Positions 24,090-31,240 of a stretch of 38,948 nucleotides of DNA are shown piece after piece (the first letter of the stretch is position 1; each line of letters opens with the position of its first letter). The notes beneath the pieces were generated by a model that saw only the letters and a list, made by a program, of their open reading frames with translations, did no database searches and had not been told where the DNA came from. The position numbers and the translations under genes are program-made. This DNA comes from a virus: positions 1 to 38,948 of the IMG/VR virus record IMGVR_UViG_3300025141_000275; one strand, given 5' to 3'.

Positions 24090-25352
24090 CTACAGTATCC
24101 GAACTGTATCAGTTTCAGTTTTACCATCTGGATAATGCGCAGTAATCTCAGCCATTAGATTAGGCTTGCCCGTTAGCTCATTGAATGAAGCTCGACCTGC
24201 TGCCACAGCATAATCATCAACAACTTTACCGAAGCCCCACATCTGCTTATTAGTGTCACCCGTCAGCACTGAAGCAAAGTTAGTATCGAGACTACGAATG
24301 TTTTTAGGACGCTCTAGGCTGCCATGCTGTAGATACTCTGTACCAGCCTGTAATGCATGATAGAGAGTGTTGCCACGCTCACGCGCATAGTTCTTGAACA
24401 CGCCATCCTTGATATCTACTAGGTTACGCTGCTTGCGATTTAAGGTAGGAACCTCATCACCTTCAGACAACGTAATCCCATCATCAGACCAAGTGTAGAA
24501 AGGATCTTTAGGATCGAGTGACATGGTGAGCTTGCTGCCCTTACCTGTTACAAGATCTTGCCTCCCAAAGTAATCGTCTACAAGCTCGACAAAATTATCC
24601 ATATCGATTTCAACTTCAGATAAATTACCTAGCCATTCACGATACCTAGCCCACTGTTGAGACTCTCGAGTCAGAGCACCTTGCAAAGCTTTTATCTTTT
24701 GGCTAATGTCGCCAGAGTGACGAATCGCCACAGCTTTAGTTGCCTGTCCAAAACTAGCTACCAGAGTATTCATACACACTGGACGCACACTAGTTTGGAA
24801 TACGCGCAACGAATGAGCGCCTACCTTACTATCGTGAGCTACCAAGTATGAGTCTATAGAATCTTCAGAGTCCCCCGGTATGTTAAACCCATCGTCAGGC
24901 AAGTCAGCAACAAAGAACACGTCACGCCCACCACGCAAACTACCTGCACTCGACCACTTGATATCGCTAGTAGGGGTAGCTGATACCTTGGATAGTACCT
25001 CAGCTAATTGAGAGTTCTGAACAGCCTTGAATGATTTACCAACCACTCCCAGAGTATCCACGTACTCAAATTTTTTAGCAGGAATATCAGTCCATGGTGT
25101 TAGAGGCTTTTGCTCAGTCAATTGCCATCGCTCAACAAATTGAGTATCTGAAATTAACGAGCGACCCACATCACCATGCTCACGATTAAAAGCAGGAGAC
25201 AGCTTGACCTCCCAATCAAGATTAGCTGCCTTCAACATTTCACCTGCAGTCACTGAGTCACTTACACTTTGGCCCAGACCATGCCACGGAAGCTTACGTC
25301 CCGTGAATGCAAAACTTTCCTTACCATTTCTACGCTCTATTTCATGTGCCAT
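24090..25352 (-). CDS. DUF932 phage/plasmid-like protein
   Basis: The 420-aa product matches the DUF932 family. It has an N-terminal MAHEIERRNG...FAFTGRKLPWHGLGQ, then TAGEMLKAANLDWEV, later YVDTLGVVGKSFKAVQN, a central FFVADLP segment, and DSYLVAHDSKVGAHSLRVF followed by TSVRPVCMNTLV. Length is as usual. Its biochemical role is unknown in general; proteins of this family are spread among phages and plasmids. It is on the opposite strand to the surrounding early genes, sits five bases after a small partner gene, and has its own terminator. The ATG follows AAAGGA. The flanking intergenic regions carry the AGTTNCC/GTTTCC repeats, which suggests cassette-specific control. Confidence 0.85.
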   Translation of the reverse strand: MAHEIERRNGKESFAFTGRKLPWHGLGQSVSDSVTAGEMLKAANLDWEVKLSPAFNREHGDVGRSLISDTQFVERWQLTEQKPLTPWTDIPAKKFEYVDTLGVVGKSFKAVQNSQLAEVLSKVSATPTSDIKWSSAGSLRGGRDVFFVADLPDDGFNIPGDSEDSIDSYLVAHDSKVGAHSLRVFQTSVRPVCMNTLVASFGQATKAVAIRHSGDISQKIKALQGALTRESQQWARYREWLGNLSEVEIDMDNFVELVDDYFGRQDLVTGKGSKLTMSLDPKDPFYTWSDDGITLSEGDEVPTLNRKQRNLVDIKDGVFKNYARERGNTLYHALQAGTEYLQHGSLERPKNIRSLDTNFASVLTGDTNKQMWGFGKVVDDYAVAAGRASFNELTGKPNLMAEITAHYPDGKTETDTVRIL

Positions 25353-25357
25353 TTTTA

Positions 25358-25675
25358 TTAGTCCTTTACTATTTCTGTTTCCATTAAACTCATGTTGGGT
25401 ACAACTGGAGATAACGTAAGCTCAGCAATTATTTCTTTTAATTTCTGAATATTCTCGTCAATCTCATTCGGCCTGTATACGCCTATATACAGAGTCCCAT
25501 CACCATCGTTAGAAGTAATCTCGAATGAATCAGCGTTGAATTCAATCCGATCTACATCTTTGTCAATGTCTTCTACCGCTGCAAGCAGAGCATTTAACAT
25601 GTCTATCACGCGCACTGTTTTTCTCTCATCAATCTCGGCTAGTGCCTCCGAAATTAAAGTTTGTTCAGGTGTCAT
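25358..25675 (-). CDS. Hypothetical partner of the DUF932 protein (105 aa)
   Basis: I place the start at ATG 25675 (MTPEQTLISEALAEI) because AAGGA lies six bases upstream; a longer frame up to 25732 lacks such a site. The product is acidic and helical at the start (RKTVRVIDMLNALLAAVEDIDKDVDRIEF). A beta hairpin follows (FEITSNDGDGTLYIGVYRP), and it ends with a second helix (ENIQKLKEIIAELTL). No family is recognised. It is co-transcribed with and just upstream of the DUF932 gene, whose ribosome binding site overlaps its stop. A complex between the two products is plausible but not shown. Confidence 0.65.
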   Translation of the reverse strand: MTPEQTLISEALAEIDERKTVRVIDMLNALLAAVEDIDKDVDRIEFNADSFEITSNDGDGTLYIGVYRPNEIDENIQKLKEIIAELTLSPVVPNMSLMETEIVKD

Positions 25676-25790
25676 TATGTTTCCTTTCACTTGACACTTC
25701 TTCCTAGCTAGTAGCGTAACATATATTCGCAATGCTATGTAAAATAAGGTGCTTAAGATAATCAGTGACTCCAGGCATGTAGAACAATTG

Positions 25791-25831
25791 TGGTAAAATA
25801 ATGGAGCGTCAACAAGTTTCCAAAAGGAAAC
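25791..25831 (+). promoter_or_regulatory. Extended -10 promoter and GTTTCC/GGAAAC dyad
   Basis: TGGTAAAAT (25791-25799) is an extended -10 element for the replication operon; no clear -35 is seen. Sixteen bases downstream AGTTTCC-AAAA-GGAAAC (25815-25831) forms a dyad, and AAGTTTCTCG follows at 25836. The motif equals that of the repeat field at 23788-23977. TGTAGAACAA at 25778-25787 also occurs in the other divergent region (21696-21705). The position just after the promoter fits an operator. Confidence 0.5.
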
Positions 25832-25901
25832 AAAAAAGTTTCTCGACTGTGGAGGTCAGTTGTGAGGACGTAATAAAAAGTGTATAGAAAGGAAAAGGAA
25901 T

Positions 25902-26570
25902 ATGGCAAAGCAATTGCCCCCAAACATGAAAGGTTATGTAATGGTAGAAGATAGGATTCCTATCTTTTACAAGGACTACCCAGATGGTCGAATCACGTCA
26001 GAGGTAGTGGCGTTTACAGAAGATTCAATCATCACGAGATCGTTTATCTACAGGAACGCAGAAGAACAAGAAAAAAATCTTCCGTTATCAACAGGGATTT
26101 GCAAGGAAGTCTTTACTAATGGACAGCCTAAGTATGTTGAGGTTTCGGAGACAAGCTCAATCGGACGCGCATTAGCAAACTATAATATCCGAGGCGAAGA
26201 CGAGGACGGCAACCAAGCCAAGCGACCAAGTCTTGAGGAAATGCAAAGTGTTCAGGCATTGCAAGAGGACGCTGCTAATCCACAGACAGGACATTTAGTT
26301 GAGGCTGCTGTAGCTGCCGGTGGAACACTTATAAATTCCACGCCACCACTTACTCAGGATGATTACGTAGGTAGCGCAGGTGAAAACGAGTTTATCCAAA
26401 CTCAGACACCAGTAGCTGTTAGCAACACGCCACAATGCCCTACAGGTCATGGCGATATGGTATGGAAAGAAGGCATAAGCCAGAAAACCAACGAACCGTA
26501 TGCATTCTGGTCCTGTAGTCAGTTTCCTGCCTGTAGAAGTTCTGCTGACAAAGACGGCAAAGTTAAATAA
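25902..26570 (+). CDS. Putative ssDNA annealing/binding protein with zinc-ribbon tail
   Basis: The 222-aa protein opens the replication operon. Residues 78-96 (KYVEVSETSSIGRALANYN) match the 'ETS(S/A)IGRAL' signature I recall from ERF/Rad52-like phage annealing proteins and related early proteins. A disordered acidic/Pro-rich linker (about 100-175) leads to a C-terminal zinc-ribbon-like unit with C179, H183, C205 and C211 (QCPTGHGDMVWKEG and WSCSQFPACRSS), similar to the DNA-binding ribbons at the ends of topoisomerases. Two overlapping AAGGA sites precede the ATG. The role would be to coat or anneal single strands during replication or recombination; nuclease genes downstream in the same operon fit this. 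Confidence 0.6.
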   Translation: MAKQLPPNMKGYVMVEDRIPIFYKDYPDGRITSEVVAFTEDSIITRSFIYRNAEEQEKNLPLSTGICKEVFTNGQPKYVEVSETSSIGRALANYNIRGEDEDGNQAKRPSLEEMQSVQALQEDAANPQTGHLVEAAVAAGGTLINSTPPLTQDDYVGSAGENEFIQTQTPVAVSNTPQCPTGHGDMVWKEGISQKTNEPYAFWSCSQFPACRSSADKDGKVK

Positions 26571-26824
26571 TGTCGAGGATAACCAAAGACGACATAGAGA
26601 ACAGGCACATAATTCATTTAGTCGAAGTCAGTTGCTATTGGGATGATGGCGATTGTTCTGATGTCATACCCATGAAGTATGAGTGTGACAGTCGGGAGAG
26701 TTGCCCATTGTGTTCACATGACGCAATGCATGAAGCAAAAAACAACTGGACAGATAAGTCAGCATGGATGGAAGACTTAGCTGATGAGTTAAATGAGATA
26801 TCTGATTGGTTAAAGGAGGATTGA
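26570..26824 (+). CDS. Hypothetical Cys-rich 84-aa protein
   Basis: The ATG overlaps the upstream stop (TAATG). The 84-aa acidic protein has C22, C29, C39, C45, C48, H50 and H54 (SCYWDDGDCS, YECDSRESCPLCSHDAMHE), a likely single zinc site. A helical, Trp-containing C-terminus follows (SAWMEDLADELNEISDWLKED). No family is recognised. It lies between the annealing-like protein and the primase-helicase, whose AGGAGG ribosome binding site overlaps its end. An accessory replication factor is possible, on context only. Confidence 0.65.
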   Translation: MSRITKDDIENRHIIHLVEVSCYWDDGDCSDVIPMKYECDSRESCPLCSHDAMHEAKNNWTDKSAWMEDLADELNEISDWLKED

Positions 26825-26826
26825 AA

Positions 26827-28956
26827 GTGTCAGAATGGATCAGTAATGAACCAGACACCATCATAGCTGCTGACGATTTGAAGGAAGCATTATGGGAAGC
26901 AAGGGGTAGACCGCCGAGAGACGGTTTATGCCCTTGCCCACCAGGCTGCGCTAACGAGCACGACGATTCAAACCCGTCGTTTAACATCAGAACTATAGAC
27001 AATAAGTTGTTATTCAAATGCTTTTCATCTTGCAATCAGCAAGAAGCACTTCAAGCACTTATTGATAATGGATGGTGGAAAGCAAGTGAAGATGGTGAAT
27101 GGGACACAGCTTATGAGGACATGGCGAGAGAGTCAGGAATAGGTTTAGCAATGGATGGAGAAAATTATTGGGAGAATGATTTAGCCGCCACACATAATTA
27201 TAAATATTTTGATGAGGCAGGAAAGCCTATTGCAATTCATTTGCGATGGGATAGGGAAGACGGAACTAAATCAATGAGTTGGAAGCTACCTACTGAGGGT
27301 GCTTCTCATGGTTTAGGTGGTTTGAAAATGGAGCAAATCCCGTTATACGGATTAGAACAGCTAATCAACCAACCAGACGCACCAGTGTTTTTTGTTGAAG
27401 GCGAGAAGGCTGCTGAAGCCTGTTGGGAACAAGGCTTAGTAGCTGTTACCAACGCAGGAGGGAGCGGCCAGAAGAAATTCGGTTCAACTCTTGACCCATT
27501 AATGGGTAGAAAAATCTATTTATGGGCTGATAATGACGCTGTAGGACGCAAATTTATGATTAATTTGAAGTCTGAGCTACGTAAAATTACTTCAGATGTC
27601 AACGAAATCCATGTAAACGTGCCTTATAAGGGTGACGCATACGACTATTTTGCTACTGGTGGAGACATTGACGGCCTCTTAAAGAGGTCTGAGCCTGTCT
27701 TAATTCACCTCGAGCATGATAAATATAGAGTTGAACTACCTACTATTAGTGGTATTTTGCAACTTGAATTTTCTGGGGTGATACCACAGCGAGGCGCAGT
27801 ACAAGCTGATGCAACTATTACTGTGGATAATGAGAACTTCCGAACTCGGTTAAATCTCATGTCTACCAGTGCTAGGCAAGCGTGGATACGTGAAGCTAAG
27901 CAAGTATTTTCTGGATTTGAAATAGATTGGGCGCCGACCCTAAACAAAGCTATTGGCATGGTGACGACAGCAGTATTTGTTGACGATACTTTATCCGATC
28001 AAGCAGAGGCTGAAGAACCGCCTGAGTACAGATTTTTGGTACAGGAAACAATACCAGAAGGCTCCGTTTCATTATGGTTTGGCGATGGCTCGAGCTTAAA
28101 AACTACGAGCCTATTGCAATTGTCTACCTGTGTTGCATACGGTCACCCGTGGGCAGGACGTGAGACAGTGCCAACTAAAATGATGTTGCTTGATTACGAG
28201 AACGACGAAAACAATTTCATTCGCTACACCAGAAGAATGCAAGACGCATTAGGCATAGTCCCACAAAAAGGACGCATGTTTTATGAGAATGCTAGAGGAA
28301 TAGCTTTGAATGATTTAGTCGAGCGGCTGCGCATGTATATAGAGCGCCACGGAATCGGACTTATTGTGATTGACTCCGGGGCACTTGCCTGTGGTGGAAA
28401 GCCCGAGGAAGCTGAATCTGCGCTGACATTTTTCAATTCGTTAGCAAGGTTAGGGGATGATATAACGATAGTTGTGATATGCCATATCACTAAGTCTGCA
28501 TTGTCTACCCCAGCCATGAAGCGTGAAGCCACTAAGAAGCCATTTGGCTCTACCTTTTGGCACTCGTCTGCTCGGGCGACATTTTTTGTTGAACGGGATG
28601 AAGTTACTAAGGAACAGTTTGTAGTCAAGTTTAAAAACAGGAAGACAAATATTTCTGCACCACTTGACGACTTTGCTTTAGAGGTTACGTTTGACGACCC
28701 AGACGGTGGTATTTATTTATCGCCGATGGATTTTAGCCAAGTGAAATTAATGCAAGAACAGAGCAAAGAAAAGAAATCTCGAAAGGATGAAATCTTAGGT
28801 TTGTTGCAAGATACGCAGATGAGCTTGAATGATATCGCGTCAATACTTGAAGTCGAAACAGATACTAAAAAGGTGAAATCATTACGCTCTCAATTGAATA
28901 GGTTTGAGCGTGATGGATTGATAATGAAAACTGAAGAAGGTTGGACATTGGCATAA
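26827..28956 (+). CDS. Primase-helicase (CHC2-like zinc site, TOPRIM, RepA/RecA-fold helicase)
   Basis: I use GTG 26827 as start, because AGGAGG sits seven bases upstream, giving 709 aa. Visible parts in order: a zinc site with C35, C37, H45, C65 and C69 (LCPCPPGCANEHDD; FKCFSSCNQ). Then a TOPRIM domain with FFVEGEKAAEAC (about 187-198) and YLWADNDAVGRKF (about 232-244). Then a RecA-fold ATPase with Walker A WFGDGSSLKTTSLL (about 417-430), LLDYENDENNF, Walker B LIVIDSGALACGG (about 511-523) and VVICHITKSA. Last is a C-terminal winged-helix-like segment (LNDIASILEV..., about 655-709). It would unwind the fork and lay primers, with elongation left to a host polymerase. Confidence 0.9.
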   Translation: MSEWISNEPDTIIAADDLKEALWEARGRPPRDGLCPCPPGCANEHDDSNPSFNIRTIDNKLLFKCFSSCNQQEALQALIDNGWWKASEDGEWDTAYEDMARESGIGLAMDGENYWENDLAATHNYKYFDEAGKPIAIHLRWDREDGTKSMSWKLPTEGASHGLGGLKMEQIPLYGLEQLINQPDAPVFFVEGEKAAEACWEQGLVAVTNAGGSGQKKFGSTLDPLMGRKIYLWADNDAVGRKFMINLKSELRKITSDVNEIHVNVPYKGDAYDYFATGGDIDGLLKRSEPVLIHLEHDKYRVELPTISGILQLEFSGVIPQRGAVQADATITVDNENFRTRLNLMSTSARQAWIREAKQVFSGFEIDWAPTLNKAIGMVTTAVFVDDTLSDQAEAEEPPEYRFLVQETIPEGSVSLWFGDGSSLKTTSLLQLSTCVAYGHPWAGRETVPTKMMLLDYENDENNFIRYTRRMQDALGIVPQKGRMFYENARGIALNDLVERLRMYIERHGIGLIVIDSGALACGGKPEEAESALTFFNSLARLGDDITIVVICHITKSALSTPAMKREATKKPFGSTFWHSSARATFFVERDEVTKEQFVVKFKNRKTNISAPLDDFALEVTFDDPDGGIYLSPMDFSQVKLMQEQSKEKKSRKDEILGLLQDTQMSLNDIASILEVETDTKKVKSLRSQLNRFERDGLIMKTEEGWTLA

Positions 28957-29381
28957 TGGGCTACTACAAACAGAAAGAGATAGAGGCAATGGATGATGAC
29001 GGACTAGCTAAAGAAGCTATTAAGAAAAGGAATAGAAATAACAGAGCAAGAGGTAAGGTGTATGAAAACAGAGCGGCAGAAATCGTTGGAGGGAAAAGAA
29101 ATCTCGACAAGTCAAGACCGCATACGGATGTTGAGAATGCGTTCTCGGTCTACGAGATTAAATCAACACAATCAAAGACCCCAACATGGTTGGAGAAGGC
29201 CACGGGCCAACTCAAACTGGCAGCTACAGAGTCGGATAAGTCAGCAGGAGGAGTAATAAAAATTTACACCAAAGGTTCTAAGGCTCGATTCTTTTTGATT
29301 AAAGAAATATACGAAGGAAAAGGAAGCATGTTTTTTGAAGGTGAAGGGAACAATTTTTATGAAAATAACGAACAAAGCTAA
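28956..29381 (+). CDS. PD-(D/E)XK nuclease, putative Holliday-junction resolvase
   Basis: The ATG at 28956 overlaps the upstream stop (TAATG), giving 141 aa. A basic N-terminus (KKRNRNNRARGKVYENRAAEIVGG) carries the conserved Glu37. D58 (HTDVENAFSVY) and EIK (E67-x-K69, YEIKSTQSK) then complete a PD-(D/E)XK active site. A further TGQLKLAA helix and RFFLIKEIYE strand fit a compact archaeal-Hjc/VRR-like resolvase fold. Length is typical of small resolvases. Placed after the primase-helicase and before an exonuclease-like gene, it probably trims or resolves branched DNA before packaging. The fold is inferred from the motif; substrate specificity is unknown. Confidence 0.7.
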   Translation: MGYYKQKEIEAMDDDGLAKEAIKKRNRNNRARGKVYENRAAEIVGGKRNLDKSRPHTDVENAFSVYEIKSTQSKTPTWLEKATGQLKLAATESDKSAGGVIKIYTKGSKARFFLIKEIYEGKGSMFFEGEGNNFYENNEQS

Positions 29382-30252
29382 CCTGCCTAGACCAATAGTC
29401 CTAGCATTAAGTGAAGATAATTACTCTAAAGGTGACGCAGATTTTTCGGTGACTGAGCTAATAGACTCACCAAGAATTTCTCAGCTTAAGAGCAGATACG
29501 CAGAATACGTGCAACAAGACGCACTAGACATGCTGTATATGTTTGATGGTAAAGCCGTTCACTATCTGCTAGAACAAGCAGGAAAGCAAATCAAAATTAC
29601 TGAAGGGATAGTAGAGAAAAGGTTTCATGCTGAGCATGATGGAGTAAAGGTAACTGGAGCAGTTGATTATTTCGATATGGAGCGCAAGGTTATCCAAGAC
29701 TACAAGCGAGTCTCAGTGTGGGAATTTATTTTTGGTATGAAGGAAGACAGGATTAGGCAATTGAACCTGTACAAACTGTTAGCTGAGGCTAATGGGTATG
29801 AAGTACGAGGACTGGAAATTGTATATTTGTTTCGTGACTGGTCAGAAGCCATGTCAAAGCGTACTAAAGATTACCCACCAGAAAAAGCCGCAGTAGTAAA
29901 AGTGCCAATATGGAATAAACAAACTACATTAGATTATCTTTCAGAGCGCGTGGCGTTGCACAGGGAGGCTATCGAACAGCCAGATACGCAATTAGTTCTT
30001 TGCTCGCAGGAAGAAAGATGGCAAGGTGAAACCACCTACGCAGTTAAAACAAGTGCTACCGCACCTAGAGCTAGGAAAGTATTCGATAATTATAATGAGG
30101 CGGCACAATGGCTATCAGACAATCGCAAGCAAGGCATGATGATTGAGACGAGGCCAGGTACACCAAGACGCTGCGAATCATATTGCACTGTCTCTACATG
30201 GTGTAACCAATACAAAGAAATGGCTACATTGCAGGGAGGTTTTGGGATATAA
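29359..30252 (+). CDS. Cas4/RecB-like PD-(D/E)XK nuclease with Fe-S cluster cysteines
   Basis: I place the start at ATG 29359 (AAGGG ten bases upstream), giving 297 aa. The nuclease core shows H68 (GKAVHYLLEQ), D103 (TGAVDYFD), D-Y-K at 114-116 (VIQDYKRVS) and Q134-x-x-x-Y138 (RQLNLYKLLAE), the RecB/Cas4 order. Four cysteines, C215 near the middle and C272, C276 and C282 at the end (RRCESYCTVSTWCNQY), match the split Fe-S cluster ligands of Cas4/AddB-type nucleases. The start overlaps the previous gene by 23 bases. A 5'-3' exonuclease that feeds the annealing-like protein of the same operon is the simplest model; no CRISPR array is present. Confidence 0.8.
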   Translation: MKITNKANLPRPIVLALSEDNYSKGDADFSVTELIDSPRISQLKSRYAEYVQQDALDMLYMFDGKAVHYLLEQAGKQIKITEGIVEKRFHAEHDGVKVTGAVDYFDMERKVIQDYKRVSVWEFIFGMKEDRIRQLNLYKLLAEANGYEVRGLEIVYLFRDWSEAMSKRTKDYPPEKAAVVKVPIWNKQTTLDYLSERVALHREAIEQPDTQLVLCSQEERWQGETTYAVKTSATAPRARKVFDNYNEAAQWLSDNRKQGMMIETRPGTPRRCESYCTVSTWCNQYKEMATLQGGFGI

Positions 30253-30258
30253 TCAATT

Positions 30259-30289
30259 GAAGCACTTCCTGTTCCGGTGCTTCCTCTTT
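30259..30289 (+). terminator. Hairpin after nuclease gene (weak terminator)
   Basis: GAAGCAC (30259-30265) and GTGCTTC (30277-30283) form a seven-pair stem with an 11-base loop, followed by CTCTTTC. It starts seven bases after the stop codon of the nuclease gene, so it probably ends the replication operon at least partly. Confidence 0.55.
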
Positions 30290-30290
30290 C

Positions 30291-30349
30291 TAGTGGGCAG
30301 GACGAGTAGGTTTTTTTAATTCGTTTTTCCTGCTCGTCACTGTCCGCTA
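30291..30349 (+). ncRNA. Long hairpin RNA element
   Basis: TAGTGGGCAG-GACGAGTAGG (30291-30310) pairs with CCTGCTCGTC-A-CTGTCCGCTA (30329-30349). This gives about 20 pairs with a few G-U pairs and one bulged A, around an 18-base U-rich loop. No protein frame explains it. It follows the terminator-like hairpin directly and could be an RNase III site, a 3'-end stabiliser or part of a small RNA. Typing it as RNA is inference. Confidence 0.45.
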
Positions 30350-30364
30350 CTAATTTATAGTAAG

Positions 30365-30384
30365 ATCCTCTTGAAAGAGAGGAT
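30365..30384 (+). promoter_or_regulatory. Hairpin over the ribosome binding site of the next gene
   Basis: ATCCTCT-TGAAAG-AGAGGAT is a perfect seven-pair stem. Its 3' arm contains the AGAGGA that serves the TTG start at 30391, seven bases downstream. Folding would hide the ribosome binding site. The TTTTATTTT after the stem also gives it a terminator-like look. Confidence 0.55.
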
Positions 30385-30390
30385 TTTATT

Positions 30391-30684
30391 TTGCCCAATT
30401 TTTTAATCTCCCCAGATGGAAAACCCATACGACGTTTAGTCGAGTACGAAGACGCAACCGAAATTCGTTGCGAGATGTGCGAAGACTGGTGGTGTACGTA
30501 CCATGACGAACATTTCTACGACTGTGAATGTATACTCGAAGAATGGATGGATGAGATGGATGGCTTTAGCGATCTCATTCATGAGCATGGTTTTAAGATA
30601 AAGGAATTGCCCAATGGAACTACAACACACCCAGAAGACATCGAAGAACTCGTCGAATTCTACTCCACAAAAACCACCGCATAA
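30391..30684 (+). CDS. Small acidic Cys/His-rich protein, TTG start
   Basis: The start is TTG 30391, seven bases after AGAGAGGA; no other in-frame start with a ribosome binding site exists before the cysteine region. The 97-aa product is strongly acidic. It has clustered ligands C27, C30, C35, H38, H41, C45 and C47 (RCEMCEDWWCTYHDEHFYDC), suggesting one or two zinc ions. The rest is helical and acidic (EEWMDEMDGFSDLIHEHG). No family is recognised. It is the last early gene, separated from the replication operon by three hairpins. Its expression may therefore be set by RNA structure. A host-interacting role is possible but not demonstrable here. Confidence 0.6.
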   Translation: MPNFLISPDGKPIRRLVEYEDATEIRCEMCEDWWCTYHDEHFYDCECILEEWMDEMDGFSDLIHEHGFKIKELPNGTTTHPEDIEELVEFYSTKTTA

Positions 30685-30785
30685 AAAATCTTTTTTAAAA
30701 AAGTATTATTTGTAATACCAGATGTTCGACTGCCGCGAGTAAAATTAAATTTCCCAGCCTGACTACATATGATACAGTGGAGACT

Positions 30786-30818
30786 ATTGACGCTATAACC
30801 TCCATCGCAGCAGTCAAT
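30786..30818. repeat. Hairpin 1 of the convergent intergenic region
   Basis: ATTGAC-GCT (30786-30794) pairs with AGC-A-GTCAAT (30809-30818), nine pairs with a bulged A and a 14-base loop. It lies in the 199-base gap between the last early gene and the end of the late block. The only other items seen in the first part of that gap are an A/T palindrome (ATCTTTTTTAAAAAAGTAT) near 30690 and no gene. Confidence 0.5.
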
Positions 30819-30822
30819 AAAT

Positions 30823-30884
30823 GGTGTGACTAGGGAATCCGGTCCTTTCCCGGTATGCTTCCTAGTCATCTCCCTAGTCGCACC
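30823..30884. repeat. Hairpin 2, 14-bp stem next to the thermonuclease stop
   Basis: GGTGTGACTAGGGA (30823-30836) pairs with TCCCTAGTCGCACC (30871-30884) without interruption (one G-U). The 34-base loop contains CCGG..CCGG and another CCTAGTC that offers an alternative pairing. It begins exactly at the stop codon of the late thermonuclease gene and no U-run follows. It probably acts as a strand-end structure where the two transcription blocks meet. Confidence 0.55.
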
Positions 30885-31240
30885 TAACTCTTTAAAGTCT
30901 TAGTTCCACCGTAATACTCAACAGCATGACCATTTTCAATAAGTGCATCATTTAGATTTACGCCATCGCAAATTAACTCACCAAGTATTCGACCATATTT
31001 ACCACGACCATGACTGATAAGTATTATTTCTTCAACTTCAGAAACTGAGCGCTTAGTAAACTCCTTAGCTAATAGACCCTTTGCTTTGACTTCAAGGTTT
31101 CTTGTTCGGCTTTCCCATGTATCTAGCCCCATGAGTCGTATTCTTTGACCTGACAACCACACATCGAACCCTAAATCTATATGCACATCAACAGTATCGC
31201 CATCGACAACACGATCAAGAGTCACTCTATACTGATACAT
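30884..31240 (-). CDS. Thermonuclease (SNase-like) nuclease
   Basis: The 118-aa protein is a compact staphylococcal-nuclease homologue. RVVDGDTVDV supplies the metal-binding aspartates (D13, D15), IRLMGLDTWE supplies R35, D40 and E43, and KYGRILGEL supplies R84. These correspond to the Ca2+ and catalytic residues of SNase. GVNLNDALIENGHAVEYYGG is the conserved C-terminal helix. It starts with an ATG overlapping the stop of the preceding gene (TGATG). No signal peptide is visible, so it acts inside the cell or in released lysate, for example degrading host DNA. Being last in the late block, after the lysis genes, it is probably expressed late. Confidence 0.9.
   Translation of the reverse strand: MYQYRVTLDRVVDGDTVDVHIDLGFDVWLSGQRIRLMGLDTWESRTRNLEVKAKGLLAKEFTKRSVSEVEEIILISHGRGKYGRILGELICDGVNLNDALIENGHAVEYYGGTKTLKS

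Noticed and set aside
25801-25887. 28-codon frame in the leader of the replication operon
   Set aside because: ATG lies only a few bases after the -10 box, no ribosome binding site, and the frame merely reads through the operator dyad; too short to support.
29359-30252. Cas4-like gene as a sign of a CRISPR system
   Set aside because: No repeat-spacer array or other cas gene is visible; neighbours are replication genes.
30823-30884. tRNA-like fold with a long acceptor-like stem
   Set aside because: The stem is 14 pairs, there is no T-arm (GGTTC-A-TCC) or anticodon arm, and the loop is only 34 bases; treated as a hairpin.
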